Shown here one piece after another: positions 32,788 to 43,884 of a DNA stretch of 64,000 nucleotides; the stretch's first letter is position 1; every line of letters begins with the position of its first letter. The notes under the pieces were generated by a model. That model was not told the DNA's origin and made no database searches. It saw only the letters and a program-made list of their open reading frames with translations. Position numbers and translations under genes: made by a program. Where the stretch lies: assembly GCA_032433765.1 (NCBI GenBank), contig JAVIAB010000160.1, positions 33,259,852 to 33,323,851 of the forward strand. Direction: 5' to 3'. This DNA is from Megaustenia siamemsis. Taxonomy: Eukaryota > Mollusca > Gastropoda > Stylommatophora > Ariophantidae.

Positions 32788-33305
32788 GGTTATGGAAGGC
32801 CTCGGTATCACAGCAACGAATTAAAATCCATAATTGCTCAACCGCCCGTGCCAGTGGAATCATCCGAATTACTAACTCATCTCCCAAACAAAGAAAGGTA
32901 ACTGTAGTCCCCATCGTAGCAGTCTCAGCACACGCCAAAAGACATAAGGCGAAACCGCGCAGAAAGTGAACACAGTCAACTGTTCCCTGTCATACGATAT
33001 CATCATTCATCGTAAACAAGCGGGATATCGAAGCAGGATCAAAACGGATGAGACACACAGCTCACGGTGTGCACAGAGCACTTAACTCAGTAGCTCCTGC
33101 AACAAGCCGGTCTTGGAATATGAGGAAACTGCAAGAAGGAACACTTTTCAGACATAGCCTTCAATGGTTCCTGCCGCTTATCCACCATATACCATGGGAG
33201 TTCACGTCCTCCCGAAAATGATGATCGTCATAGCACTTGATGATGTTAGGCCATCATTGATGACTCCAATTCCAAACATATAGACACACAGTGGTGGTAA
33301 GTTAT
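32788..33305 (-). repeat. Dispersed repeat R3, copy 3 = 3' end of the cysteine-rich gene
   Basis: Here the repeat runs without break into the coding frame ending at 33202, which suggests it is the native place of the 3' UTR and the other two are copies. Confidence 0.6.
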
Positions 33306-34022
33306 CATTTCCAATCCAACAGAAGCCACATGACCTGTAGTTAGTAAAACCACCGAGAGAATATGATTTTGTGACCTTCACTGATCCACTCTTAGATGTG
33401 AATGTGTAGTTTACACAAGAGGAGAAGTTTTCAACTACAGTGATCCCATTTAAGACAATTCTGGGATAGCAAGGTAAGTCTCCTTTATAGCAGCAGAACT
33501 TGATGCTCTCCGCTCCCTTCTTGTAGCTGCCGCCACGCGATTCTGATGTCTCATTAACTTGGACATCATTCAAGAACAATATCAGATTAACATTCCATAG
33601 ATATGGTTCTGCTGATGAAATGCTTGGTGCAACAGTTGTATCTATTATAGTGGAGGCTCCTGGTCTGTGGTCATTAATATCACAGACGGCACATGATGTT
33701 GTTATATTCAGTATTTCTTCTGGGGTGTAAATATGTGGCACACACATGGAGAGTGGTTTGTGGTTACAGTAATCCCATTAAAGGCAATTCTAGGGTTGCA
33801 TGGTATAGCTGTTTCAGAACAGCACAATCCTGTGATGTTTTCTGTGTTCGCTATAAAGCTGCTGGTGCTACACAATCCTGACCAATTATAGGTGTGGACA
33901 TTATTCACTTGCAATGACAAAACTGCTTTGTTTACATCATAAACCTCTGGAAGCGAATCATTTATGGGACTAATAGTACAATTTATTCTTCCATCGGGGA
34001 TATCTTCATTGAGTCCCCCCAA
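33202..34022 (-). CDS. Cysteine-rich, probably secreted protein with two tandem homologous domains; partial, one frame break
   Basis: Not recognised as a named family. Two minus-strand frames, 34022-33708 and 33747-33202, carry the same domain of about 95 residues twice. Each has a first Cys within an acidic, Asn-rich stretch, a strand with L.L...(D)VQVN or LSLQVNNV, a CC pair, then PC.PRI..NGITV.....S.CV. They overlap by 40 bases in different frames around CVCHIFTP/CVPHIYTP, so either one base is lost there or a tiny intron exists. N-glycosylation sequons (NIT, NET, NYT, NDS, NWS) are frequent, pointing to an extracellular protein. No signal peptide is visible; upstream exons are expected beyond 34022. 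The second domain is followed by a short hydrophobic end. Its 3' UTR has been copied twice (R3). Confidence 0.5.
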
Positions 34023-34318
34023 AAAAGTCTTTGGTTAAAAAGCACATATGCTTTTGAGTTAAACACAAAATGTGCCCACTTCATAGATTCAAAATGATCC
34101 TTGCCAATGCCATCCGTTTGCACAAGTTAGGTCCTTAGCTACCAAGGTCACAAACGTCCGAAACGAATTAACGACTTTATCTACAGCGAAGGTTAACGAA
34201 CTGTGAACAAACATTTATGTTCAAACCCTTGAAAACATTTTTAAAAATCTGCCAACTCGCGGCAATAACATATATCGTGTTGTTCAATGTAAACATTGCT
34301 TAGTCCATAAAAAAAAAA
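34023..34318. other. No gene recognised
   Basis: AT-rich intergenic or intronic DNA upstream of the cysteine-rich gene, ending in a poly-A run at 34308-34320. Confidence 0.4.
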
Positions 34319-34456
34319 AAAGTAAAGTACCCCCGTCACGCCAAGTGGCGTATAGGGAAATATGGTGTTAGTGACCCTATATTTTACAGACCTTCAGCAC
34401 ATGATTTTTGGGGTAATGTGGTCAGTATTACGCCCGTGCTGCTTTACTTTCCCAGA
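34319..34456 (-). mobile_element. tRNA-derived SINE, subfamily A, lacking the tRNA head
   Basis: Only the body is present, from AGTAAAGTACCCCCGTCACG to CTTTACTTTCCCAGAAAAA. The promoter-bearing part is missing, a truncation at the 5' side of the element as expected for target-primed insertion. Confidence 0.85.
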
Positions 34457-34820
34457 AAAATCTTATCAGCATGAACGTTTGTCAAATACGTATGTATTCT
34501 TGAAGGCTTGTATGGCAAACCAATATGGAAAATGTACTTTACCTTATTTAGATCACTTATTTTACTATAAAGCGCCTTATTAATTAACACAAATAATTTT
34601 ATAGATAATATACGTGACCAAAAAAAGTTACCGGCTAAGTATTTTATCATTTCATTCCCTTGTTTTCGCTCATATTATAATAGAAATTACGATAAACGTA
34701 TTGACTGTACATTTCAAATAATATCACACTGACACAGACTTGTTAAAGCTGTACTTTAAAAGTACAAGAAGGCAATATGTACGGTAGATATTAAAGAATA
34801 TTTATATAAGTAAGTGGAGA

Positions 34821-35097
34821 GTAAGTAAAAGTTCCATCCACGCCTTGATAGGCGTATGAGGGATATTGTGTTAGTGACCATATTTTTCTATGACCACCGT
34901 ACATTTTTAGGGGATGTGGTCGGTATCACGCTAGGCTGCATTTACTTCCCAGAAAAATCTACGGTACTCAATTTCAGAGGCTGGATGAATCCCAGAGCCT
35001 TGTGGGTCCTGAAAAAAAATGCGCCACTGCCGGGTATCGAACCCGGACCCTTCTGGTCAGGAAGCGATCGTACTAACCACTCAGCCACCGAGAGTAC
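34821..35097 (-). mobile_element. tRNA-derived SINE, subfamily B
   Basis: Minus-strand head TCTCGGTGGCTGAGTGGTTA (A box) and GGGTTCGATACCCGGCAGT (B box) make a good tRNA-like front different from subfamily A. The body (GATATTGTGTTAGTGACCAT, GTGGTCGGTATCACGC, TTACTTCCCAGAAAAATC) is related to subfamily A word for word. Confidence 0.88.
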
Positions 35098-35124
35098 TTA
35101 TAAAAGTACTCACACGTGTACACT

Positions 35125-35308
35125 AACTAAACTAAACTAAACTAATCTAAACTAATCTAAACTAAACTAAACTAAACTAAACTAAACCAAACCAAACCAA
35201 ACCAACCAAACCAAACCAAACCAAACCAAACCAAACCAAACTAAACTAAACTAAACTAAACTAAACTAAACTAAACTAAACTAAACTAAACTAAACTAAC
35301 TAACTATT
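35125..35308. repeat. Pentanucleotide array (CTAAA)n with a (CCAAA)n core
   Basis: CTAAA units flank a central block of CCAAA units (about 35185-35240). One T to C change has spread over neighbouring units. A few units are four or six bases long. Confidence 0.95.
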
Positions 35309-35408
35309 GGTCGTTTCAAATCTAAATGTTCACGATTAACATGAAATATCTCCTCTTTCCCTGCACTTACAAACTTGATTTTTTGCATCTGGTCTTGTTT
35401 TTCCAAGG

Positions 35409-35637
35409 TCCCACCGATTTCACAAAATTTAATGATGTAGGAAGTATGCTTCATCATGAAGCAGCACTTTCCTTTGATCTCAGTGAATTTACGGATCTTT
35501 TTGCTCCTGGAGAAAATAATTTACCGTACATTAATGGAAATCAGCTTCTCGACATAGGCGTCTCTACACAACTTGAAAGTTGGAGGCGTTTATCAACTGT
35601 TTACTTTCTATTGTTTACTTTCTTTAAAATACTATGA
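35409..35637 (+). CDS. Possible host exon of unknown gene
   Basis: After a pyrimidine-rich tract and CCAAG (acceptor-like, 35404-35408) the + strand reads GPTDFTKFNDVGSMLHHEAA then LSFDLSEFTDLFAPGENNLP, YINGNQLLDIG and so on, open to TGA at 35635. The composition (balanced, few rare residues, no repeats) is that of real protein, unlike the surroundings, and the last 20 residues become hydrophobic and intron-like. I do not recognise the family. No convincing donor could be fixed and no partner exons were found on the + strand nearby, so it may also be an isolated relic. Confidence 0.35.
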
Positions 35638-36056
35638 GAATGTCAATGTTATAGCCTTTACAGACGGTCTAAAACAAATCAGCGTATAAACAGTTCCATT
35701 AATGAAAACTATTTAAACAATATACAACAAAGAATACATTTAAAAAAAAATTAATTATCCGTTGCGAGCGATAACGAGCATGACATATCAAGCAAAGTTA
35801 TTGTTTATGGGTACGCATGTGACTAAAGAGTCCGATGTAAGCACGGGATCCTCTTCACTGTAAAGAGCTACATTGTTCGTTTTATGTCTTTCCATGTGAC
35901 TTTCATTATTTTACGTAAACAAGACATATGAAAGTGATTTAGTTTCTTTGCATGCCTGCAGTACACATATCAAGAATCTTTACATTTTCAAAACGTTATC
36001 AACTTTAGCTAAAGATTGATCATGCGGACATATAAAAACGTCCATTATTATTTCAT

Positions 36057-37329
36057 TTATTCTGAATAAGAGGAGTCTAACATATTGATTACTAATCTGG
36101 GCTGAACGAACGATAGTCCATCTTTTTTCCAATAGTCATTTTCTTCTTTTAAGACATGATCTTCACATTTGCACCAAAAATCTTTGTCAATCTGTGATAG
36201 AGCAGCATATGTCAGTCCTTTTATATCGCATAGTTTAAAACTTGTATTCTTAGCTGCCACCTGCCCTTTAATTTTTGCCCAAACGAGTTCAATGGGGTTT
36301 AATTGTGGATGATAAGGGGGCAGTCTCAAGCACGTATGACCATGCTGTTGAATGATTTTGTCTATTTGGAATACTTTGGTCTTTTGCGATTTCTTAACAA
36401 GTGACAGTAATTCAGGTTTCAAAAATCCCTCGTTAAATGGAATTCCTTCCTTTCTTAGCCAAATCTTTATAACATCTTTTGTACTGGTAGATGTAGGAAT
36501 TTTGTCTTCTTCTGCCACAGCGTTGTGGTACGACGCGTTGTCCATTACCAGACAGGATGGTCTGTCTAGAATTGGAAGAAGAGTATTTTCAATCCACTCT
36601 CTAAATATATGGCCATTCATCTCGGTGTGATAGTCCCTGTTGTCAGTATAATTAGAGGTGAATATAAGTTCTGCATTTTTCACCAACCCTTCTTTTCGGC
36701 TGCCTGCATGTGCCATTATAATACGCTGTCCTTTTCCAGTGGGTACACATCTTTTAATACTTCCATCTGATAACTGCCATTCCTTGGCACTTGTGTGGTG
36801 AGAATTTATCCAAGATTCATCTAGAAATACAATATCATAACCTTGGTTACGCATTTCCCGTACTTCACGTAAATATTTACTCCTCATAGAAACTAAGTGC
36901 GGCTTCTCGCAGATGACATTTCTACCACTATCGTACTTTCTAAACGTAAAACCGATGCTTCTAACAGTTCTCCATAATGTTGTTTTCGACACAACAATGT
37001 CATTTTCTGCTCTCAGTCGAATTTTCAGTTTTCTTAAAGTCACAGTTTCTTTGGAATCGAACATTTTACAAATTGCTAATCACTTCCTTGTCAAAACTAT
37101 CTACTACTTTCTTTCTTCCTAGCGTCCTAGTCTTGATTGAACTGGACACTCCGTTAGCTTTAAGCACTTGTTTGAAAAAGCGTTTGCTTATACCCAATGC
37201 GTGAATAGTTCTCTTTTCTGGCTTTGAGATGCTTCGATACAGTTTTCCACGCTTAGCTTCTATGCAAAAATATTTATACACCTTTATTGCCACTGATTGC
37301 AATGTAAGGAACTTTACTTTTATACCCAT
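36057..37329 (-). pseudogene. IS630-Tc1-mariner-like transposase (wide-spacing, Sailor-like), one frameshift
   Basis: The N-terminal frame (37329-37066) holds a helix-turn-helix region with the word SKPEKRTIHALGISKRFF; the rest (37064-36057, 335 residues) holds the catalytic core. One missing base near 37070 separates them. The catalytic residues are all present: D in IVFLDESWIN (codon 36819-36821), D in CLVMDNASYHN, and E in HPQLNPIELVW. Between second D and E there are 83 residues, far more than the 34-41 of Tc1/mariner families. From memory this agrees with the group described as Sailor (DD82E). The protein would bind terminal repeats and cut and paste the element. Terminal repeats were not found by eye. 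Confidence 0.8.
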
Positions 37330-37756
37330 TGACTAACAGATCACAAATTTAATGAAATTACCCAATAATTAGGATACGCCGTTGCACATAAATCACAACA
37401 AAACGACAGGAAATGGGATGCACCGGATATAAAATTATAACTATGACGCGTTTTATGTGTTTTTTAGTGCTTAAAACAGGGAAATTGACGCGCATTACGT
37501 TCAAGATGACAAGTCCGTGGGTGCTCACTCATATGAAGCGGTAATTCCTCCAAATATATGGTTTGACCAAAATGCCTTAAATTTGTATACTTCAAATAAA
37601 GAATATTTAAAACTATACGTTTGTTGGTGAGGAAATGAATGTACTTCTTGGGACCAAAAAATCACAAGACCATATGCACAATTTCAGCATTATCAATCAA
37701 TTGGTTGCAGAGATATGGAATTTTAAACACCTTCAAAATATTTTGAAACGACCTAT
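37330..37756. other. Flank of the transposase copy, nothing recognised
   Basis: It should contain the right end of the transposon. I could not match it to the left flank (35640-36056). Confidence 0.4.
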
Positions 37757-37818
37757 AACTAACTAACTAACTAACTAACTAATTAACTAACTAACTAACT
37801 AATTAACTAACTAACTAT
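37757..37818. repeat. (CTAA)n microsatellite
   Basis: About 15 tetranucleotide units with two ATTAA variants at a regular distance. Confidence 0.93.
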
Positions 37819-38159
37819 TGTTTTATTGAAACAACAGTAATGCCATTTGTTCTGTATTTTATTACTAATCTGCAAACATTGATGATGTTGAATATTAATT
37901 TATAATTTAAAATACTTATTGAACTCTCACTATTACCAACTGCTTCTCGCACACTTCAGATATAACCTAAAATCGATTTTATTCTTATCGCATATATATA
38001 GTATCGTACTGTCAATCATTAATTCTACACATCACGTATTGGTTGGTCTGAGAAAGGGCACACAGATCTTCATATAACTGAAGATTTTGTTGAGAAATAA
38101 AATATACATTAAAAAACACAGATGAGTAGCTATCAATCAAATAGATAAGAATACCAACA

Positions 38160-38694
38160 CATTTTTACCAGAACTACATCAGTGGGTATCCTCCTGTATG
38201 GCAGCGAATCATCGGCCACTCGTGCAAAGCAGGAGATAAGGCTAAAATGAATCCCATATGCGATGTTTGTGCCGTATTCTTAGTATCACCTGGAAGGACA
38301 AAGTGATAAACATGGAGGTTCTCATTCGCGCAGACCTCCCGAATATCTACACGCTGCTCAAATAACGTAGGTTACGCTGGCTTAGCACGTACACCGTATG
38401 AAAGATGGCCACATACCAAAAGATATACTCTACGGACAACTAGCAGATGGCAAAAGAACTGTGGGACGCCCAAAACTTCGATTTGTAGACGCGTGTAAAC
38501 GTGACATGAAGACTATGAACATAAACCTTGCAGCGTGGGAAGAAATAGCTGCAGATCGCAATCTTTTAAAACACACTCTAAAGCTCCAACTCAAACAAGA
38601 AGCAGACAGATTCATAGAAAAAGAAAATACACTGCGAAAGAAAAGAAACAACATTTCTAGGGGCGCTGAAAAATTCACATTCAACTATGACTGA
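38160..38694 (+). pseudogene. C-terminal part of a non-LTR retrotransposon reverse transcriptase
   Basis: Shifting frames read ILLYGSESSA (38195), SITWKDKVINMEVL (38285), then in one frame MKDGHIPKDILYGQLADGKR...VGRPKLRFVDACKRDMKTMNIN..AWEEIAADRNLLK to TGA 38692. The series LLYG.E.W, IL.I.W.D..., H..RM...PK..LYGEL..GKR..G.P..R..D..K.DLK..., W...A.DR is the standard C-terminus of a widespread animal LINE. It is 5'-truncated. Confidence 0.8.
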
Positions 38695-38867
38695 CGTAGA
38701 TTATTAACTACCAGACATTACAGACAATAAGGCAGGTCTAGCCCCAAGGTAATCAATTTACTGTTTGTTGTTGTCTAGTCGTGCTTATTACGTTTAGTTA
38801 CAAACTATATATATTAAAAAAAAAAAAAAAACTATCTTTACGACACATAGTACCATTGCTGGTGTAT

Positions 38868-39062
38868 GTCGGGGGGCAACGACAGAACCAGAGGGATAAA
38901 GGCCGCTTGGTCAAGCAGTCGCCACGACATGTGCGACTCCAGATTTTTATTTCACCCCCGATAGAAAAAAAATCATTTCTGTCTACCGCGGGCTTCGAAC
39001 ACCGTACGTCAGCTTTTCAGCCAGCGGGACAGTGGTTTTAGCCGCACAGCCACGCGCACTTC
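38868..39062 (-). mobile_element. tRNA-derived SINE, subfamily D (long-variable-arm tRNA head)
   Basis: The minus strand begins GCGCGTGGCTGTGCGGCTAA and has GTGTTCGAAGCCCGC about 50 bases later: A and B boxes set further apart than in the other families, as in Ser/Leu-type tRNAs. It is followed by a body with GGAGTCGCACATGTCGTGGC. A weaker relative may lie at 51826-51985. Confidence 0.62.
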
Positions 39063-39211
39063 TAACTCAAGGATCAACGTGATTTGCCGAACATCACAAG
39101 CAAACAAACCTTTCGCTTTCATTTGTTTATCGAACACTGCAAATCTCAGATCATTATCCTGCAACGAGCTTTCTTCTATACTTTGTATCATATTCTTTAT
39201 ACTTCTACCGC

Positions 39212-39268
39212 CCTCAAACCTCCCCCCCCCAACCCCCCCCCCCCAAAAAAAAAACAAAAAAAAAAAAC
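39212..39268. repeat. Homopolymer-rich tract (C)n(A)n
   Basis: Runs of C then A with few interruptions. It gives spurious Pro/Lys frames. Confidence 0.9.
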
Positions 39269-39469
39269 AAACGGCTACCACCCACCTTGATCGTGTCACC
39301 AACACCACCCAGGGGGTAACAGCGCCCACTTTGGGAATGTCGATGTACACAATAACAATCACAGGACAACAGCTGGATGAGAGGGGAAGATCTATGACTT
39401 TTTGCTGATGGCATTGTGGTATATCGACAGAGAAGGGAGACGGGTAATTACTTCAACATTGCAAAACAA

Positions 39470-39575
39470 AGAATGTAATTTGGTAGAAAGTCAACAACAG
39501 AACTAATAAACAGCTGCAGAGATAGACAAATTGTGGAGAGACATGACCACCCACACCAGTTGACATGAAGGAGAT
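39470..39575 (+). mobile_element. RTE-like LINE tail fragment
   Basis: GGTAGAAAGTCAACAACAGA and TTGTGGAGAGACATGACCAC match the tails at 50120-50190 and 58560-58630. Confidence 0.55.
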
Positions 39576-39769
39576 GATGTACGTATCCCAATTGCTGTTA
39601 TCACAAGAGACATTGTTCTGGTTGTATGCTACGGTACGCAGCAGAGGGTTATCTATCTTCAATATTTGCGACATGACTCAGACTGTAGATTGCGCTGTTT
39701 TCACGAAATGAAATTCTAGTTTTGAGTATCCACTCTTTTGGTGTGTGTGAGGGTTAGTATAACAACTGT

Positions 39770-42520
39770 TCTACCCCAACATCTTGTCCTCAATAGACAA
39801 GTTCTACTCTACCACAACCTCTAGTTCTCAATAGACACGCTCTGCACTACCACAACCTCTAGTTCTCAATAGACACGCTCTACTCTACCACAACCTCTAG
39901 TTCTCAATAGACACGCTCTACTCTACCACAACCTCTTGTTCTCAATAGACAAGTTCTACTCTACCACAACCTCTTGTTCTCAATAGACAAGCTCTGCTCT
40001 ACCACAACCTCTAGTTCTCAATAGACACGCTCTACTCTACCACAACCTCTTGTTCTCAATAGACACGCTCTGCTCTACCACAACCTCTAGTTCTCAATAG
40101 ACAAGCTCTGCACTACCACAACCTCTAGTTCTCAATAGACAAGCTCTGCTCTACCACAACCTCTAGTTCTCAATAGACACGCTCTGCTCTACCACAACCT
40201 CTTGTTCTCAATAGACAAGTTCTACTCTACCACAACCTCTTGTTCTCAATAGACACGTTCTGCACTACCACAACCTCTAGTTCTCAATAGACAAGCTCTG
40301 CTCTACCACAACCTCTAGTTCTCAATAGACAAGCTCTGCACTACCACAACCTCTAGTTCTCAATAGACAAGCTCTGCTCTACCACAACCTCTAGTTCTCA
40401 ATAGACAAGCTCTGCTCTACCACAACCTCTAGTTCTCAATAGACAAGCTCTGCTCTACCACAACCTCTAGTTCTCAATAGACAAGTTCTGCGCTACCACA
40501 ACCTCTAGTTCTCAATAGACAAGCTCTGCTCTACCACAACCTCTAGTTCTCAATAGACAAGCTCTGCTCTACCACAACCTCTAGTTTTCAATAGACAAGT
40601 TCTGCACTACCACAACCTCTAGTTCTCAATAGACAAGCTCTGCTCTACCACAACCTCTAGTTCTCAATAGACAAGCTCTGCACTACCACAACCTCTAGTT
40701 CTCAATAGACACGCTCTGCACTACCACAACCTCTAGTTCTCAATAGACACGCTCTGCACTACCACAACCTCTAGTTCTCAATAGACACGCTCTGCACTAC
40801 CACAACCTCTAGTTCTCAATAGACAAGCTCTGCTCTACCACAACCTCTAGTTCTCAATAGACAAGTTCTGCTCTACCACAACCTCTAGTTCTCAATAGAC
40901 AAGCTCTGCTCTACCACAACCTCTAGTTCTCAATAGACAAGCTCTGCTCTACCACAACCTCTAGTTCTCAATAGACAAGCTCTGCTCTACCACAACCTCT
41001 AGTTCTCAATAGACAAGCTCTGCTCTACCACAACCTCTTGTTCTCAATAGACAAGTTCTGCACTACCACAACCTCTAGTTCTCAATAGACAAGCTCTGCT
41101 CTACCACAACCTCTTGTTCTCAATAGACACGCTCTGCTCTACCACAACCTCTTGTTCTCAATAGACAAGTTCTGCGCTACCACAACCTCTAGTTCTCAAT
41201 AGACACGCTCTGCTCTACCACAACCTCTTGTTCTCAATAGACAAGCTCTGCTCTACCACAACCTCTAGTTCTCAATAGACAAGCTCTGCTCTACCACAAC
41301 CTCTAGTTCTCAATAGACAAGTTCTGCTCTACCCCAACCTCTAGTTCTCAATAGACAAGCTCTGCTCTACCACAACCTCTAGTTCTCAATAGACACGCTC
41401 TGCTCTACCACAACCTCTTGTTCTCAATAGACACGCTCTGCTCTACCACAACCTCTTGTTCTCAATAGACAAGCTCTGCACTACCACAACCTCTTGTTCT
41501 CAATAGACACGCTCTGCTCTACCACAACCTCTTGTTCTCAATAGACAAGCTCTGCTCTACCACAACCTCTAGTTCTCAATAGACAAGCTCTGCACTACCA
41601 CAACCTCTTGTTCTCAATAGACACGCTCTGCTCTACCACAACCTCTTGTTCTCAATAGACAAGCTCTGCTCTACCACAACCTCTTGTTCTCAATAGACAC
41701 GTTCTGCTCTACCACAACCTCTTGTCCTCAATAGACAAGCTCTGATCTACCACAATCTCTTGTTCTCAATAGACAAGCTCTGCTCTACCACAACCTCTAG
41801 TTCTCAATAGACAAGTTCTGCACTACCACAACCTCTAGTTCTCAATAGACAAGTTCTGCACTACCACAACCTCTAGTTCTCAATAGACAAGTTCTGCTCT
41901 ACCACAACCTCTAGTTCTCAATAGACAAGTTCTGCTCTACCACAACCTCTAGTTCTAAATAGACAAGCTCTGCTCTACCACAACCTCTAGTTCTCAATAG
42001 ACAAGCTCTGCTCTACCACAACCTCTAGTTCTCAAAAGACGAGCTCTGCTCTACCACAACTTCTAGTTCTCAATAGACAAGCTCTGCTCTACCACAACCT
42101 CTAATTCTCTATAGACAAGCTATGCTCTACCACAACCTCTAGTTCTCAATAGACAAATTTTGCTCTACCACAACCTCTAGTTCTCAATAGACAAGCTCTG
42201 CTCTACCACATGCTCTTGTCCTCAATAGACAAGCTCTGCTCTACCACAACCTCTAGTTCTCAATAGACAAGTTCTGCTCTACCACAACTCTTGTCCTCAA
42301 TAGACAAGTTCTGCACTACCACAATCTCTAGTTCTCAATAGACATGTTCTGCACTACCACAACCTCTATTAATCAATTGATCAGTTATCAAACAACCACT
42401 CTACCACAACCTCAATTGATCAGTTAACAAATAACTGCTCTACTACAACCTCAATTACTCAATTGATCAGCTAACTAACAACTGCTCTACCGCAACCTCT
42501 TGTTCCCAACAGACCAGTTC
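39770..42520. repeat. Large satellite array, 38-bp unit, about 72 copies
   Basis: The unit is CTCTACCACAACCTCTAGTT plus CTCAATAGACAAGCTCTG. Four positions vary between two states (CTAG/CTTG, CAAG/CACG, AGCT/AGTT or CGCT/CGTT, GCTCT/GCACT), giving each copy a readable haplotype. Homogeneous runs (for example 40880-41030) alternate with mixed ones. From 42360 the units decay into AATTGATCAGTTA-type text. No coding. Confidence 0.96.
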
Positions 42521-42899
42521 ATTAATAGCTACACTGCTGCTGCATCAAGAAAAAGAGAGAAGTTGAAATAATGAATGAAAGGTGAAGGTGAGTGTAAAAG
42601 AACATTCATATCATCACAAATAGAAAGTAAAAGAAGACAAGTTTAGTAAAGTTGGTATGTTATATCATTCACTGCACAATGGACATCTCCAAATTGCTCA
42701 CATTTCCTCTTCAGCATAGTATAGTCAACAGATAACCATCTCTGCAATCGGACAACTTCAAAGTACTCAGATCCCCTCCTCAGCACATTCTCCAATATAA
42801 AGCATATCCGCCACACACTACTGAAAGCACTGAAGATGGCTTCTGCTCAGATGCATTTACTCAGTAGCATCAATGAGGACCTTGACTCCGACCACCTCT

Positions 42900-43755
42900 G
42901 TTGTCTCTTGTGACATTTGACTATGGCTATATTCTTTTCTCCTTTGTTGCCTCTTATGACATGTGACTGTGGCTTTATTCTTTTCTCCTTTGTTGCCTCT
43001 TATGACATGTGACTGTGGCTTTATTCTTTTCTCCTTTGTTGCCTCTTATGACATGTGACTGTGGCTTTATTCTTTTCTCCTTTGTTGCCTCTTATGACAT
43101 GTGACTGTGGCTTTATTCTTTTCTCCTTTGTTGCCTCTTATGACATGTGACTGTGGCTTTATTCTTTTCTCCTTTGTTGCCTCTTATGACATGTGACTGT
43201 GGCTTTATTCTTTTCTCCTTTGTTGCCTCTTATGACATTTGACTGTGGCTTTATTCTTTTCTCCTTTGTTGCCTCTTATGACATGTGACTGTGGCTTTAT
43301 TCTTTTCTCCTTTGTTGCCTCTTATGACATGTGACTGTGGCTTTATTCTTTTCTCCTTTGTTGTCTTATATGACATTTGACTGTGACTTTATTCTTTTCT
43401 CCTTTGTTATCTCTTATGACATGTGACTGTGGCTTTATTCTTTTCTCCTTTGTTGTCTTTTATGACATATGACAGTGGCTCTATTCTTTCTCTTTTGTTG
43501 CTCTTACGACATGTGACTGTGGCTTTATTCTTTTTTCCTTTGTCTTTTATGAAATGTGACTGTTGCTCTATTCTTTTCTCCTTTGTTGCTCTTATGACTT
43601 GTGACTGTGACTTTATTCTTTTTTCCTTTGTCTTTTATTAAATGTGACTGTTGCTCTATTCTTTTCTCCTTTGTTGCTCTTATGACTTGTGACTGTGACT
43701 TTATTCTTTTTTCCTTTGTCTTTTATTAAATGTGACTGTTGCTCTATTCTTTTAT
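42900..43755. repeat. Satellite array, 46-bp unit, about 19 copies, decaying to the right
   Basis: The unit is GTTGCCTCTTATGACATGTG plus ACTGTGGCTTTATTCTTTTCTCCTTT. Copies 42944-43350 are almost identical; those beyond 43350 are shortened to 40-44 bases and divergent. The word CTCTTATGACATG and the TTCTTTTCTCC end also occur in dispersed repeats (reverse complement at 55020-55080 and 21750-21780), a possible source. Confidence 0.94.
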
Positions 43756-43827
43756 CCTCTGACCATGGTCAAAGCCTTAGTAGCCACATGGGGTAAAGAA
43801 AAGAGAACAGAGAAAAACTTAGAGATA

Positions 43828-43881
43828 GATAGAAGGAGAGAGAGAGAGAGAGAGAGAGTGAGAGAGAGAGAGAGAGAGAGA
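43828..43881. repeat. (GA)n microsatellite
   Basis: GA repeats with one GTGA interruption. Confidence 0.95.
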
Positions 43882-43884
43882 TAG

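Noticed and set aside
33202..34022. Viral or retroviral envelope glycoprotein
   Set aside because: Cysteine- and glycan-rich, but no transmembrane anchor, fusion peptide or neighbouring retroviral genes; the domain duplication fits a host secreted protein better.
39009..39408. Frames with Pro/Lys or Gly/Phe runs
   Set aside because: Caused by (C)n(A)n homopolymers next to a SINE.
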